From assembly GCA_030917205.1 (NCBI GenBank), contig JAUPVE010000003.1, positions 1 through 15,189 of the forward strand: a DNA stretch of 15,189 nt, written 5' to 3'. The notes beneath the pieces are model-generated. The model saw nothing but the letters and a program-made list of their open reading frames with translations, did not search any database and had not been told where the DNA came from. The position numbers were made by a program, and so were the translations under genes. The stretch's first letter is position 1. Each line of letters begins with the position of its first letter. Of this stretch, positions 6,694 through 13,425 are shown piece by piece. Source of the DNA: Patescibacteria group bacterium. GTDB taxonomy: Bacteria; Patescibacteriota; Patescibacteriia; UBA1558; GWA2-36-10.

Positions 6694-6993
6694 TTATTTT
6701 AAGTGGTCAAAAATAGTGACGTCACCCTTATCATATTCTCCCATCTCATAACCATCGTAAGAAAAATGGTCGCCGTCTTGATAAAAATAGAGGGCAGTTT
6801 GTTTGTCTAGTATCATGATAAAACCCCTATTTTCTGATGTCAGTGGAACGAGGTCTATGCGGTTAACATTAAAAAATAACTCATGAGCTTTATCAAAGAC
6901 TATTTTTTTAATCCCCATTTTTTTGGCCAGTCTTTTAAAACCAAGTTTTGGTGATAAAAAAAGGAGTATTTTATCTAATCGCTTTATATTCAT
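6694..6993 (-). CDS. Hypothetical protein, 99 residues
   Basis: I do not recognise this protein. It has a basic N-terminal third (KRLDKILLFLSPKLGFKRLAKKMGIKK) and an acidic, aromatic C-terminal half (YFYQDGDHFSYDGYEMGEYDKGD), with no clear membrane segment. The charge split and the strand-like pattern FIMILDKQTALYFYQ suggest a small folded domain. It lies immediately upstream of ychF on the same strand and could share its message. The ATG at 6993 follows GCTGACCGAC, without an SD. Confidence 0.55.
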   Translation of the reverse strand: MNIKRLDKILLFLSPKLGFKRLAKKMGIKKIVFDKAHELFFNVNRIDLVPLTSENRGFIMILDKQTALYFYQDGDHFSYDGYEMGEYDKGDVTIFDHLK

Positions 6994-7034
6994 GTCGGTC
7001 AGCTAAGGCTTAACAGGGGCATTTAATCATATAT

Positions 7035-7063
7035 TTGTATAAAAATCAACGATTGGTTATAAT
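7035..7063 (+). promoter_or_regulatory. Sigma-70-type promoter for the helicase gene
   Basis: TTGTAT (7035-7040), a 17-base spacer and a consensus TATAAT (7058-7063). The predicted start near 7070 gives a leader of about 92 bases to the ATG at 7162. The promoter sits between TAACAGGG (7011-7018) and its inverted copy CCCTGTTA (7076-7083), which could be a regulator site or part of the leader structure. Confidence 0.65.
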
Positions 7064-7069
7064 ATGTCT

Positions 7070-7161
7070 ACTTTACCCTGTTAGAAATTATTGTGAAATG
7101 GGGAGGTAATCATTTTTTCGTGTGTGTTTAATAATTTTTTCGTGAATTTCTAACCGGGTTT
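7070..7161 (+). promoter_or_regulatory. Structured 5' leader of the helicase gene, with tandem repeats
   Basis: Bases 7075-7089 (ACCCTGTTAGAAATT) can pair with 7145-7159 (AATTTCTAACCGGGT), a 15-bp stem with one mismatch, which closes almost the whole leader 2 bases before the ATG. Inside the loop are GGGGAGG (7100-7106) and two 16-base direct repeats, TAAT(C/A)ATTTTTTCGTG, at 7107-7122 and 7129-7144, differing at one base and spaced by exactly 22 bp. GGGGAGG is too far from the ATG to serve as its SD. No known riboswitch class is recognised. Confidence 0.6.
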
Positions 7162-9177
7162 ATGATAAATATAGATTTTGAAAAAGAACTTAATACTGAG
7201 CAATACGCAGTTGTCAGTGCCGAAGCAGGGCCTCATTTAGTTTTGGCTGGCGCTGGTTCTGGTAAGACTAGGACACTTGTGTATCGAGTGGCTTGGCTAC
7301 TAGCCAAAAATGTCGCACCAGAGAAAATACTTTTAGTGACCTTTACTAATAAGGCTTCTAGTGAGATGATAGCTCGAGTCAAAAGTCTTTTACATTTACC
7401 GCAGGATCAAAAGCTTAGTCTCTGGGCTGGAACTTTTCACTCACTAGCCAGTAGGCTCTTGCGCATCTATGGTGAAGCAGTGGGTGTACCGAGGGATTTT
7501 AGTATCATGGATGAAGATGATAAAAAAGCCCTACTCAAAAATATTATTAAAGAGATTTTTGGTTCACTTGATATCAAGCGTCTGCCTTCTCCTAGTATAG
7601 TTAATGAAGTCATTAGCTTCGCTTCTAACTCACAGATTACTATCGCCGAAAGCTTGGAGAGGAAATTTCCAGATTGGCAACCACTGCAAGATTATTTTGA
7701 AAAAATAAAAGTAGAGTTTGATAAGCGTAAAACTGCGGCCAAGCTTTTGGATTTTGATGACTTACTTCTGTATTGGTATAGATTGACTGAGGATCCTCAT
7801 GTTGGTCAGGTGCTAGCCAAAAAGTGGGAGCATGTTTTAGTAGATGAGTATCAAGATACCAATACTCTCCAAGCCAAGATTATTTTCAATCTAGCCAAGG
7901 AGCACAAAAATATTTTAGTAGTTGGTGATGATGCTCAAAGTATCTACTCTTTCCGGGCTGCCAATATCCAAAATATTTTTGATTTTCCAGAAGTGTTTGC
8001 CAATTGTCAGGTGCATAAACTAGAAATCAACTATCGCTCGACACCAGAGATAGTGGAGTTGGCTAACGCAGTCATCGCTAGCAACACCAAACAGTTTGCC
8101 AAAAACTTGCAAGCTGTGATTCCAAAATATATCAAGCCAGAATTGATAGCTATCAAGACTAATCGCGAAGAAGCCAGCTTTATCGCTGATCGCATACAGG
8201 GGCTACTAGCCGACGGTCTAGAGCCGAGTGACATTGCTGTCTTATTTCGAGCCACGCATCATTCACAATATTTGGAAATGGAGCTCAATAGACGGCAGAT
8301 TGCCTATGAGCTGCGTGGTGGCATGAAGTTTTTTGAGCGCGCTCATGTCAAAGATGTTTTGGCTTGGCTACGTGTACTCTACAATCTACACGATGAAATA
8401 TCTTGGCGCAGGATACTACAGCTCTATGAAGGTGTCGGTCCATCAGCAGCCCAGAAGATATATGAGGCCATAGTCAGCCAGGGTAATTTAGAATTGCGTA
8501 GTCTCAATATCCGCTTGAGTCAAAATGCCCAAAAAAGTTTTTCTTACATTACGGCCGCTTTGGAAAAAATGTTAATCAGAAAGGATAGCAACCTACTTGA
8601 GTTATTGGAAATTATTATTGATGAATATACTGCTTATTTAAAAAGTACTTATACCGATTTTTATGATCGTATGGAGGACTTGGAGCAGCTGAAGTTATTC
8701 GCGAGCAACTACCAAGACTTGAATACTTTTTTGACCGAGATTACTTTGCAGGAGCAGTTTGCGGAAGTAAATAGTGGCAACAAGAGAAATAATATTGTTT
8801 TGAGTACTGTCCATCAGGCCAAGGGTCTAGAGTGGCAGGCCGTCTTTATCATGAATCTGACTGATGAAAGTTTTCCTCATCCTATGGCCGTCAGTGAAGA
8901 GGAACAAGAAGAGGAAAGGCGTTTATTTTATGTAGCTGTCACTCGCGCCAAGAAACAATTATATTTGGTTTATCCGATGGCCAATTTGAGTTTTAGTGGT
9001 TTCAAAGTTTTACAGCCTTCAGAGTTTTTGGCTGATCTAGATGGTCGCTTGTTGAACTACAATCAGCTAGCCAAATCAACAGCTTGGAAGTCCGATGGTG
9101 ATGTGCAGTATGTAGCTGAGTTTGATGACGGGGTTGCTGACAGCGATGGATTTTTACCCGATGTTAGCGAGTGGTAA
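7162..9177 (+). CDS. uvrD: UvrD/PcrA-type 3'-5' DNA helicase (superfamily 1A)
   Basis: The 671-residue protein carries the superfamily 1 motifs in order: Walker A AGAGSGKT (29-36), Ia VTFTNKAS (59-66), TFHS (91-94), DEAD-like VDEYQDTN (227-234), VVGDDAQSIYSFRAAN (253-268), NYRS (290-293), TVHQAKGLEW (549-558) and EERRLFYVAVTRAKKQLYL (about 584-602). These define an ATP-dependent helicase for nucleotide-excision and mismatch repair and for clearing replication forks. It is slightly shorter than typical PcrA/UvrD (about 720), ending soon after motif VI without the usual long basic tail. In-frame stops upstream (TAA at 7132) and the family-typical opening (LNTEQYAVV) support the ATG at 7162. There is no usable SD; the leader is structured. 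It is followed by an exonuclease gene 46 bases downstream. Confidence 0.95.
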   Translation: MINIDFEKELNTEQYAVVSAEAGPHLVLAGAGSGKTRTLVYRVAWLLAKNVAPEKILLVTFTNKASSEMIARVKSLLHLPQDQKLSLWAGTFHSLASRLLRIYGEAVGVPRDFSIMDEDDKKALLKNIIKEIFGSLDIKRLPSPSIVNEVISFASNSQITIAESLERKFPDWQPLQDYFEKIKVEFDKRKTAAKLLDFDDLLLYWYRLTEDPHVGQVLAKKWEHVLVDEYQDTNTLQAKIIFNLAKEHKNILVVGDDAQSIYSFRAANIQNIFDFPEVFANCQVHKLEINYRSTPEIVELANAVIASNTKQFAKNLQAVIPKYIKPELIAIKTNREEASFIADRIQGLLADGLEPSDIAVLFRATHHSQYLEMELNRRQIAYELRGGMKFFERAHVKDVLAWLRVLYNLHDEISWRRILQLYEGVGPSAAQKIYEAIVSQGNLELRSLNIRLSQNAQKSFSYITAALEKMLIRKDSNLLELLEIIIDEYTAYLKSTYTDFYDRMEDLEQLKLFASNYQDLNTFLTEITLQEQFAEVNSGNKRNNIVLSTVHQAKGLEWQAVFIMNLTDESFPHPMAVSEEEQEEERRLFYVAVTRAKKQLYLVYPMANLSFSGFKVLQPSEFLADLDGRLLNYNQLAKSTAWKSDGDVQYVAEFDDGVADSDGFLPDVSEW

Positions 9178-9190
9178 AATTAGAAAAATT

Positions 9191-9199
9191 TGTTATAAT
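9191..9199 (+). promoter_or_regulatory. Extended -10 promoter ahead of the exonuclease gene
   Basis: TGTTATAAT is an exact extended -10 (TGn-TATAAT), 24 bases before the ATG at 9224, within the 46-base gap after the helicase. No convincing -35 is visible at the normal distance, which fits an extended -10 promoter. The gene could thus be transcribed alone as well as by read-through. Confidence 0.55.
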
Positions 9200-9223
9200 A
9201 GATAGGTAATTTTTTAGACAATC

Positions 9224-10015
9224 ATGACAGAAAAAAAGGATATAATAGTTCTAGATTTAGAGACCAAAAAAACTTTTGACGAAGTAGGTGGCCAGCACAA
9301 TCGTCATTTGTTGGGTGTTTCTTTGGTTGGTGTTTATTCCTACAATCGTGATTCTTATCGTGGTTTTAGAGAAGAGGAGTTTGGCGAGCTTTTGGAGCTA
9401 TTAAAAAATACCGAGCTAGTGATTGGTTTCAATAGTAAGAGCTTTGATTTTACCGTCTTACAGCCTTATTACAAAGATTTTGATCTGAATACTATCGGCC
9501 ATTTAGATATTTTAGAAGAGATAGTTCATGCCTTGGGTCATAGATTGAAATTAGAGAGTGTTGCTCAAAGCACTTTGGGCTACGGCAAGTCTGGCTCTGG
9601 TCTTGATGCTATTTTGTATTTTAGAAATAATGATTGGGATAATTTGACTAGGTATTGTCTAGATGATGTCAAGGTGACCCGCGAAGTTTATGAGTATGGT
9701 CTTGATCATGGCTATATTTGGTATAGTAACTCCGGCCAAAAAGAAAAAATAATCGCTCGTTGGAAAAAAAGTGATACTACTTCGGTGGAGGAGATAGTTA
9801 GGAACGCTTTAAAAAATGGTGATCAATTAGAGATTGATTATATTGACGAGCAGGGCAAGACCAGCAAACGCAAGATTGATATTCAAAATATTAATGGTTC
9901 AAAAATAAAAGCTTTTTGTTATCTGCGTGATGCTATCCGGATATTTGAACTGGATAAAATAAAAAAAGCGCAGGTGGTTGGGAAAATGAAAAGCTGGCAG
10001 AATAGTTTACTATAG
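9224..10015 (+). CDS. DEDD-type 3'-5' exonuclease fused to a WYL domain
   Basis: This 263-residue protein combines two domains. Residues 1 to about 165 are an RNase H-like DEDD exonuclease of the YprB-like predicted group: motif I is DLET (Asp11, Glu13), motif II is FNSKSFDFTVL (Asp75), and motif III is YCLDDV (Tyr144, Asp148), the Y-x3-D pattern of the DEDDy subclass. Residues about 187-257 resemble a WYL domain: a strand pair LEIDYIDEQGKTSKRKI, then AFCYLRDAIRIFELDKI, where CYLR replaces the namesake WYL and is followed by the typical R-x-F-x-L-D-x-I. WYL domains bind nucleic acid or ligands and often regulate defence and repair genes. It follows a repair helicase. The substrate and ligand are unknown. 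Confidence 0.82.
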   Translation: MTEKKDIIVLDLETKKTFDEVGGQHNRHLLGVSLVGVYSYNRDSYRGFREEEFGELLELLKNTELVIGFNSKSFDFTVLQPYYKDFDLNTIGHLDILEEIVHALGHRLKLESVAQSTLGYGKSGSGLDAILYFRNNDWDNLTRYCLDDVKVTREVYEYGLDHGYIWYSNSGQKEKIIARWKKSDTTSVEEIVRNALKNGDQLEIDYIDEQGKTSKRKIDIQNINGSKIKAFCYLRDAIRIFELDKIKKAQVVGKMKSWQNSLL

Positions 10016-10021
10016 GTTTTA

Positions 10022-10056
10022 CTACTCTTTTTGTCTGGCCAAAAAGAGTAGCCAGA
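10022..10056. repeat. Hairpin with two alternative stems after the exonuclease gene
   Basis: CTACTCTTTTTG (10022-10033) and CAAAAAGAGTAG (10040-10051) are a perfect 12-bp stem with loop TCTGGC. That loop is also complementary to GCCAGA (10051-10056), so a second, competing stem is possible. No U-tract follows, so it is not a classical terminator. It may belong to the larger palindrome that begins 9 bases later. Confidence 0.6.
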
Positions 10057-10064
10057 AAAAGCCA

Positions 10065-10210
10065 TCAGCTTTCATAAAAATCTAAAGAATTTATTGCTCC
10101 TGGTCGCTATTTTTGTGAACTCCCCAGCCTTTCGCGAAAGGCTGGGTCAAACAGCACAAAAATAGCCGCGACCATTCGCGGCTAAATTCTAAGATTTTTA
10201 TGAAAGCTGA
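10065..10210. repeat. 146-bp imperfect palindrome
   Basis: The outer arms are a perfect 19-bp inverted repeat (10065-10083 and 10192-10210: TCAGCTTTCATAAAAATCT and its complement). Moving inward, TGGTCGCTATTTTTGTG pairs with CACAAAAATAGCCGCGACCA with a 3-base bulge. The centre is a perfect 24-bp palindrome (10123-10146) whose halves are CCCAGCCTTTCG and CGAAAGGCTGGG. The whole could extrude as a cruciform or fold as a long RNA hairpin. No open frame is present. It resembles a dispersed non-coding element. Confidence 0.8.
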
Positions 10211-10216
10211 AATGTT

Positions 10217-10243
10217 AAAATAGCTTAAATTGGCTATTTTTTT
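10217..10243 (+). terminator. AT-rich intrinsic terminator
   Basis: AAAATAGC (10217-10224) pairs with GCTATTTT (10233-10240) around an 8-base loop, and the T run continues to 10243. It would end transcripts from the exonuclease side before the strong promoter at 10261. With its A-rich left arm it may work on both strands. Confidence 0.65.
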
Positions 10244-10253
10244 GTTTGTCATA

Positions 10254-10276
10254 TTAACTATTGACGAAATAGTTAA
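10254..10276. promoter_or_regulatory. Operator-like palindrome over the -35 box
   Basis: TTAACTATT (10254-10262) and AATAGTTAA (10268-10276) are perfect 9-bp inverted arms separated by 5 bases. The -35 hexamer TTGACG lies inside the palindrome, so a dimeric regulator bound here would block RNA polymerase. Confidence 0.6.
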
Positions 10277-10289
10277 AATATGCTATACT
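10261..10289 (+). promoter_or_regulatory. Strong sigma-70-type promoter for the orphan gene at 10436
   Basis: TTGACG (10261-10266), a 17-base spacer and TATACT (10284-10289) preceded by TGC, giving an extended -10 as well. Predicted start is near 10296, leaving a leader of about 140 bases. Confidence 0.8.
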
Positions 10290-10291
10290 AA

Positions 10292-10308
10292 TACATTAAT
10301 TTAATGTA
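10292..10308. promoter_or_regulatory. Operator-like palindrome over the transcription start
   Basis: TACATTAA (10292-10299) and TTAATGTA (10301-10308) are perfect 8-bp arms around one central base, covering the predicted +1. Its sequence differs from the palindrome at 10254-10276, so a different regulator or an RNA role is possible. Confidence 0.55.
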
Positions 10309-10331
10309 CCTTAAAATACTTGCGAAAACAA

Positions 10332-10435
10332 GGTAGTTATAGCCAAAAGTGGCTTAAAAAATAGGCCTTTTCTGGCTATGACTACCAATTCTGGTTGTCA
10401 GATAGCAAAGGCGAAAACCGAAAGGAAAAAACGCC
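10332..10435 (+). promoter_or_regulatory. 5' leader with mutually exclusive hairpins and sequestrable SD
   Basis: Segment 1 GGTAGTTATAGCCA (10332-10345) pairs with segment 2 TGGCTATGACTACC (10373-10386) over 14 bp with one G-U. Segment 2 can instead pair with segment 3 (10393-10406, GGTTGTCAGATAGC) through ACC/GGT, GAC/GTC and GCTAT/ATAGC. The two folds exclude each other because they share segment 2. Next, GGCG (10410-10413) and CGCC (10432-10435) can enclose the SD-like AAAGGA (10421-10426), with CGCC touching the ATG at 10436. This is the layout of a cis-acting switch; the ligand or trigger is unknown. Confidence 0.6.
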
Positions 10436-11062
10436 ATGTTGCACAAGCAGACCGCTAAGTTGATCGCTGTGATCGCTCAGAACATGCCCGAAATGTCGAG
10501 TGATGCCATGCAGCGGTACATCAACGATCCCAAGGGTGTACAAATTCTGTTGCGGAAGGTCTTCTTGACTTTCCCCATTCTGATGACCGTGAAGCTCGGC
10601 ACGGGTTTGATTACTGATACGGATTTTCTGTTGGCCTTCGAGAGGCAATGGTTCAGACGCCTATATATGGGTAGTGACGCGATGTATATGATAAGACACC
10701 GTGCTTTCAAGGTGGCTGAACAACTGATTGAGGTGAGTATTGTCACTCCTTCTGTAGCCGAGCTAGGTTTCAAGAAGGGTGCGCGCTACGCTGACATCTG
10801 CGATACTGGCGTGAGTATGGGCTACGATCTCTGTTCAGCCGAGCTCGGGCCCCAATTGCGCCTGCAGTACAAGAAGCAACCCAAGGGTGACTCTCTCTGG
10901 CTGGCCATGGAAAGGATTTGTAGTGGAGAGCCTCCCATGTCGCGTTCATATGTTTTTCATCTCAAACGCGATGCTGGTGGTCGGTACTTCTATGGCGATG
11001 TTGTTGATGCCGACACCTTCTTTGATGCTGACGTTCGTTTCGTCTTCGTCTGTCGCAAGTAA
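10436..11062 (+). CDS. Orphan protein of 208 residues, GC-richer than its neighbours
   Basis: I cannot assign a function. The gene differs sharply from those around it: codons are rich in C and G at third positions (many CCC, GCC, GTG, CTC), while neighbours are AT-rich. It has its own promoter, a long structured leader, an SD-like AAAGGA 9 bases before the ATG, and its own terminator. The N-terminal part is helical (HKQTAKLIAVIAQ to about residue 45). The C-terminal half (105-207) has a strand-rich pattern: VAELGFKKGARYADIC, GYDLCSAELGPQLRLQYKK, LWLAMERI, SYVFHLKRD and VRFVFVCRK. From memory this layout recalls orphan proteins common in Patescibacteria genomes (ELGF ... LC-x-x-E-x-GP-x-LR), which I could not verify. 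There is no signal peptide, no membrane segment and no catalytic motif. Confidence 0.75.
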   Translation: MLHKQTAKLIAVIAQNMPEMSSDAMQRYINDPKGVQILLRKVFLTFPILMTVKLGTGLITDTDFLLAFERQWFRRLYMGSDAMYMIRHRAFKVAEQLIEVSIVTPSVAELGFKKGARYADICDTGVSMGYDLCSAELGPQLRLQYKKQPKGDSLWLAMERICSGEPPMSRSYVFHLKRDAGGRYFYGDVVDADTFFDADVRFVFVCRK

Positions 11063-11104
11063 CCCAAATCTCTCCTAGTCACATCTAGGAAAAGGAGGTT
11101 AATG

Positions 11105-11143
11105 ACCCCGGTATTTCTCACACAGAGGAAGCCGGGGTTTTTC
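11105..11143 (+). terminator. GC-rich intrinsic terminator of the orphan gene
   Basis: ACCCCGG (11105-11111) pairs with CCGGGGT (11132-11138). The stem can extend inward through TTTCTC with GAGGAA, and is followed by TTTTTCTTTTT. Just upstream, TCCTAG (11073-11078) and CTAGGA (11085-11090) form a small extra hairpin. Confidence 0.9.
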
Positions 11144-11171
11144 TTTTTGAGTGGAAATAAAAAAACCATTT

Positions 11172-11245
11172 GTCATCCTGAACTTGTTTCAGGATCTCCA
11201 AACAACTTTTGCGACTTGGAGATGCCGAAATAAATTCGGCATGAC
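11172..11245. repeat. Palindromic element of the GTCATCCTGAAC type
   Basis: The outer ends are GTCAT (11172-11176) and ATGAC (11241-11245). Between them are three stems: ATCCTGAA with TTCAGGAT (11175-11182 and 11188-11195), ATCTCCAA with TTGGAGAT (11194-11201 and 11216-11223), and ATGCCGAA with TTCGGCAT (11222-11229 and 11235-11242). A cruciform with two side hairpins results. From general knowledge, such GTCATCCTGAACTTGTTTCAGG elements are dispersed in many bacteria and often yield the spurious peptide HPELVSGS. Confidence 0.85.
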
Positions 11246-11254
11246 GATATGAGT

Positions 11255-12091
11255 TTATTTATTATTTTTATGCAATTGCACCGTATTGTATAGCAACATA
11301 GCTACAGTCATAGGCCCAACTCCACCAGGCACTGGTGTGATGTGACTAACTTTTTCAAAAACAGCCGTGTAGTCGACATCACCGACAATGTGATTTTCAT
11401 CAACTTTGTTGGTACCAACATCAATGACAATAGCTTGGTCTTTGACCATGTCTTCTTTTATGAAAAATGGCTGACCAATAGCCACAATTAAAATATCAGC
11501 TGCGCTGGTATATTTTTTTAATTCGGGATTTTTGGGATCGACTAGCTGTGCTTTGATATTTTTGTCAGCCAAGACTTTGGTCAGTGGTTGAAAAAAGACA
11601 TCGCCTTTGGCTACTATGACAGCTGATTTATTATTTAGATTTTCTTGAGTTGACTCAATCAGTTTCCAGATACCTAGAGCCAGGCCAGGGATAAAATCAC
11701 TTTCACCAGCTAGTAGTTTTTTGATATTTTCAGGATGAAAACCATCAACGTCTTTTTTGGGGTCAATAGCCTTGATAATAATATCAGTATCTAGCTGTTC
11801 AGGTAGTGGTAATTGTATCAAAATAGCGTCAGTCAGTTCATCTTTGTTTAGAAAATCAATAGTTTCCAAAACTTGGGCTTCAGTGATATTTTCAGGCATC
11901 AGATATTCATGGAATTCTATTCCGATTTTTTCACAGGCTTTTTTCTTGAGATTGACATACAGCCTGGAGGCAGGATCAGAGCCAATCAAAATCACAGCCA
12001 AAGATGGATTTAAATCATTAGACTTTATTTCTACAGTTAGATCTTGTTGTATTTCGGCAGCCAGTGCTTTGCCGTCTATTATTTTGTCCAT
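11255..12091 (-). CDS. folD: Bifunctional methylenetetrahydrofolate dehydrogenase/cyclohydrolase FolD, divergent NADP site
   Basis: A 278-residue FolD, which interconverts 5,10-methylene-, methenyl- and 10-formyl-tetrahydrofolate. The catalytic core is intact: YVNLKKKAC holds Tyr45, Lys49 and Cys53, LIQLPLP holds Gln93, and DPKKDVDGFH holds Asp114. The C-terminal signature TPVPGGVGPMT (252-262) is perfect. Two usual features of the nucleotide-binding half are altered. The PCTPxG stretch reads IPGLALG (134-140), and the G-x-S-x-x-V-G-x-P turn reads AKGDVFFQP (161-169). The cofactor or the dehydrogenase activity may therefore differ. It starts 3 bases after the glyA stop, so the two form one operon. 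The start context is AAAAT-ATG with no SD. Confidence 0.92.
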   Translation of the reverse strand: MDKIIDGKALAAEIQQDLTVEIKSNDLNPSLAVILIGSDPASRLYVNLKKKACEKIGIEFHEYLMPENITEAQVLETIDFLNKDELTDAILIQLPLPEQLDTDIIIKAIDPKKDVDGFHPENIKKLLAGESDFIPGLALGIWKLIESTQENLNNKSAVIVAKGDVFFQPLTKVLADKNIKAQLVDPKNPELKKYTSAADILIVAIGQPFFIKEDMVKDQAIVIDVGTNKVDENHIVGDVDYTAVFEKVSHITPVPGGVGPMTVAMLLYNTVQLHKNNK

Positions 12092-12094
12092 ATT

Positions 12095-13357
12095 TTATAG
12101 TTCCGGATAAAGAGGAAATTGAGCCATTAGATTAAGTACTTGATTTTTATTGGCTTCAGTCACAGTTCTATTTTTTAAGGTAGAGATGATCACATCAGCG
12201 ATTATTTCCATATCTTTTTCTTTCAAACCCCTGGTAGTTAAAGCTGCGGTGCCCAGTCTGATACCAGATGGATCCATTGGTTTTCTAGTATCAAAAGGGA
12301 TCATATTTTTATTGGTGTAGATATAGACTTGATCGAGGAGTGTTTCTGCTTCTTGACCAGATAGGCCCAGAGGTGTCACATCAAGGAGCAAGAGGTGATT
12401 ATCAGTGCCACCTGAAACCATCTTGATATCAGCTTCGTGAAATTTATTTTCCAAAGTTTTACAATTTTTCAAAATTTGTTTTTGGTATTCTTTAAAATCT
12501 GGAGATAGCGCCTCAGCAAAAGCCACGGCTTTGGCCGCAATAATATGCTCTAGCGGTCCGCCTTGAAATCCAGGGAATACAGCACTATCAATTTTTTGGG
12601 CCAAGGTTTTTTTTCCATTTGGATCTAGGCGATCATTTATTTTACATAAAATCATAGCACCTCTGGGACCGCGCAAAGTTTTATGAGTAGTAGTAGTGAC
12701 GACATCAGCTACTGGAACAGGATCAGGGTGTAGGCCAGCGGCGACTAGGCCGGCAATGTGAGCCATATCTACCATGAGATAAGCACCGACTTCATCGGCG
12801 ATCTCTTTGAATTTATTAAAATCAATTTGACGAGAATAAGCGGAAGCTCCGGCTAAAATAATCTTTGGTTTATGAGTTAGTGCTTGATTGCGCACTTCAT
12901 CAAAATCAATGAGCTCTGTGTCTTTGTTTACGCCGTAGCTGACAAAGTTATAAAATTTTCCAGAAAAATTTATTGGATGTCCATGAGTCAGATGTCCGCC
13001 ATGCGCCAGAGAAAATCCAAGGATAGTATCATGTAGATTTGCTAGGGCCATGTAGGCCTCAGCATTGGCCTGCGAGCCAGAGTGTGGCTGGACATTGGCA
13101 TGCTCAGCTCCAAACAATTTTTTGGCTCGCTCAATAGCCAGAGTTTCGGACTGGTCTATAAATTCATTGCCACCGTAGTACCTTTTATTAGGGTAGCCTT
13201 CCGCATATTTATTGGTCAGCACTGAGCCAGCGGCTTCCAAGACTGCTAGCGAAACAAAATTTTCCGAGGCAATCATTTCGGCACCTTGGCGTTGACGATC
13301 TAGTTCGGCTTCTAAAATTTTAGCAATCTCAGGATCTTGATTTATTAAATTTTTCAT
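12095..13357 (-). CDS. glyA: Serine hydroxymethyltransferase GlyA
   Basis: A 420-residue SHMT of normal length, the PLP enzyme that converts serine and tetrahydrofolate to glycine and 5,10-methylene-tetrahydrofolate. Signatures are IASENFVS (29-36), [16 protein letters not shown] (48-63), [12 protein letters not shown] (91-102), the [15 protein letters not shown] segment (197-211), and [15 protein letters not shown] (219-233) with the PLP Lys at 226. The C-terminal [13 protein letters not shown] is typical. It is the first gene of a glyA-folD operon; FolD uses the methylene-tetrahydrofolate GlyA makes. A promoter lies upstream at 13374-13402. There is no SD before the ATG. Confidence 0.97.
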   Translation of the reverse strand: MKNLINQDPEIAKILEAELDRQRQGAEMIASENFVSLAVLEAAGSVLTNKYAEGYPNKRYYGGNEFIDQSETLAIERAKKLFGAEHANVQPHSGSQANAEAYMALANLHDTILGFSLAHGGHLTHGHPINFSGKFYNFVSYGVNKDTELIDFDEVRNQALTHKPKIILAGASAYSRQIDFNKFKEIADEVGAYLMVDMAHIAGLVAAGLHPDPVPVADVVTTTTHKTLRGPRGAMILCKINDRLDPNGKKTLAQKIDSAVFPGFQGGPLEHIIAAKAVAFAEALSPDFKEYQKQILKNCKTLENKFHEADIKMVSGGTDNHLLLLDVTPLGLSGQEAETLLDQVYIYTNKNMIPFDTRKPMDPSGIRLGTAALTTRGLKEKDMEIIADVIISTLKNRTVTEANKNQVLNLMAQFPLYPEL

Positions 13358-13373
13358 TTATATTATGTTAGCT

Positions 13374-13402
13374 AGTATAAAAACGTATTTATTTTATCAC
13401 AA
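13374..13402 (-). promoter_or_regulatory. Sigma-70-type promoter for glyA-folD
   Basis: On the minus strand: TTGTGA (13402-13397), a 17-base spacer and TATACT (13379-13374). The predicted start lies about 10 bases before the ATG at 13357, giving a very short leader, in keeping with the lack of an SD. Confidence 0.65.
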
Positions 13403-13425
13403 TAGCTGTGAAGTGCAATATTTTT

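Noticed and set aside
7112..7153. Leader peptide in the helicase leader behind GGGGAGG
   Set aside because: The only in-range start would be ATT. The nearest GTG (7124) is 17 bases from the SD-like motif, too far, so a peptide cannot be supported.
10022..10051. Perfect 12-bp hairpin as the terminator of the exonuclease gene
   Set aside because: No T run follows the stem on either strand. The hairpin at 10217-10243 fits better.
10382..10773. Minus-strand frames opposite the 5' half of the orphan at 10436
   Set aside because: They arise from the GC-richer composition of the true gene, and no minus-strand promoter or start signal is present.
11102..11233. Small ORF of 43 codons preceded by AAGGAGG
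   Set aside because: The spacing from AGGAGG to the ATG is only 3 bases. The frame runs through a terminator and then a dispersed palindromic element, giving the well-known spurious peptide HPELVSGS.
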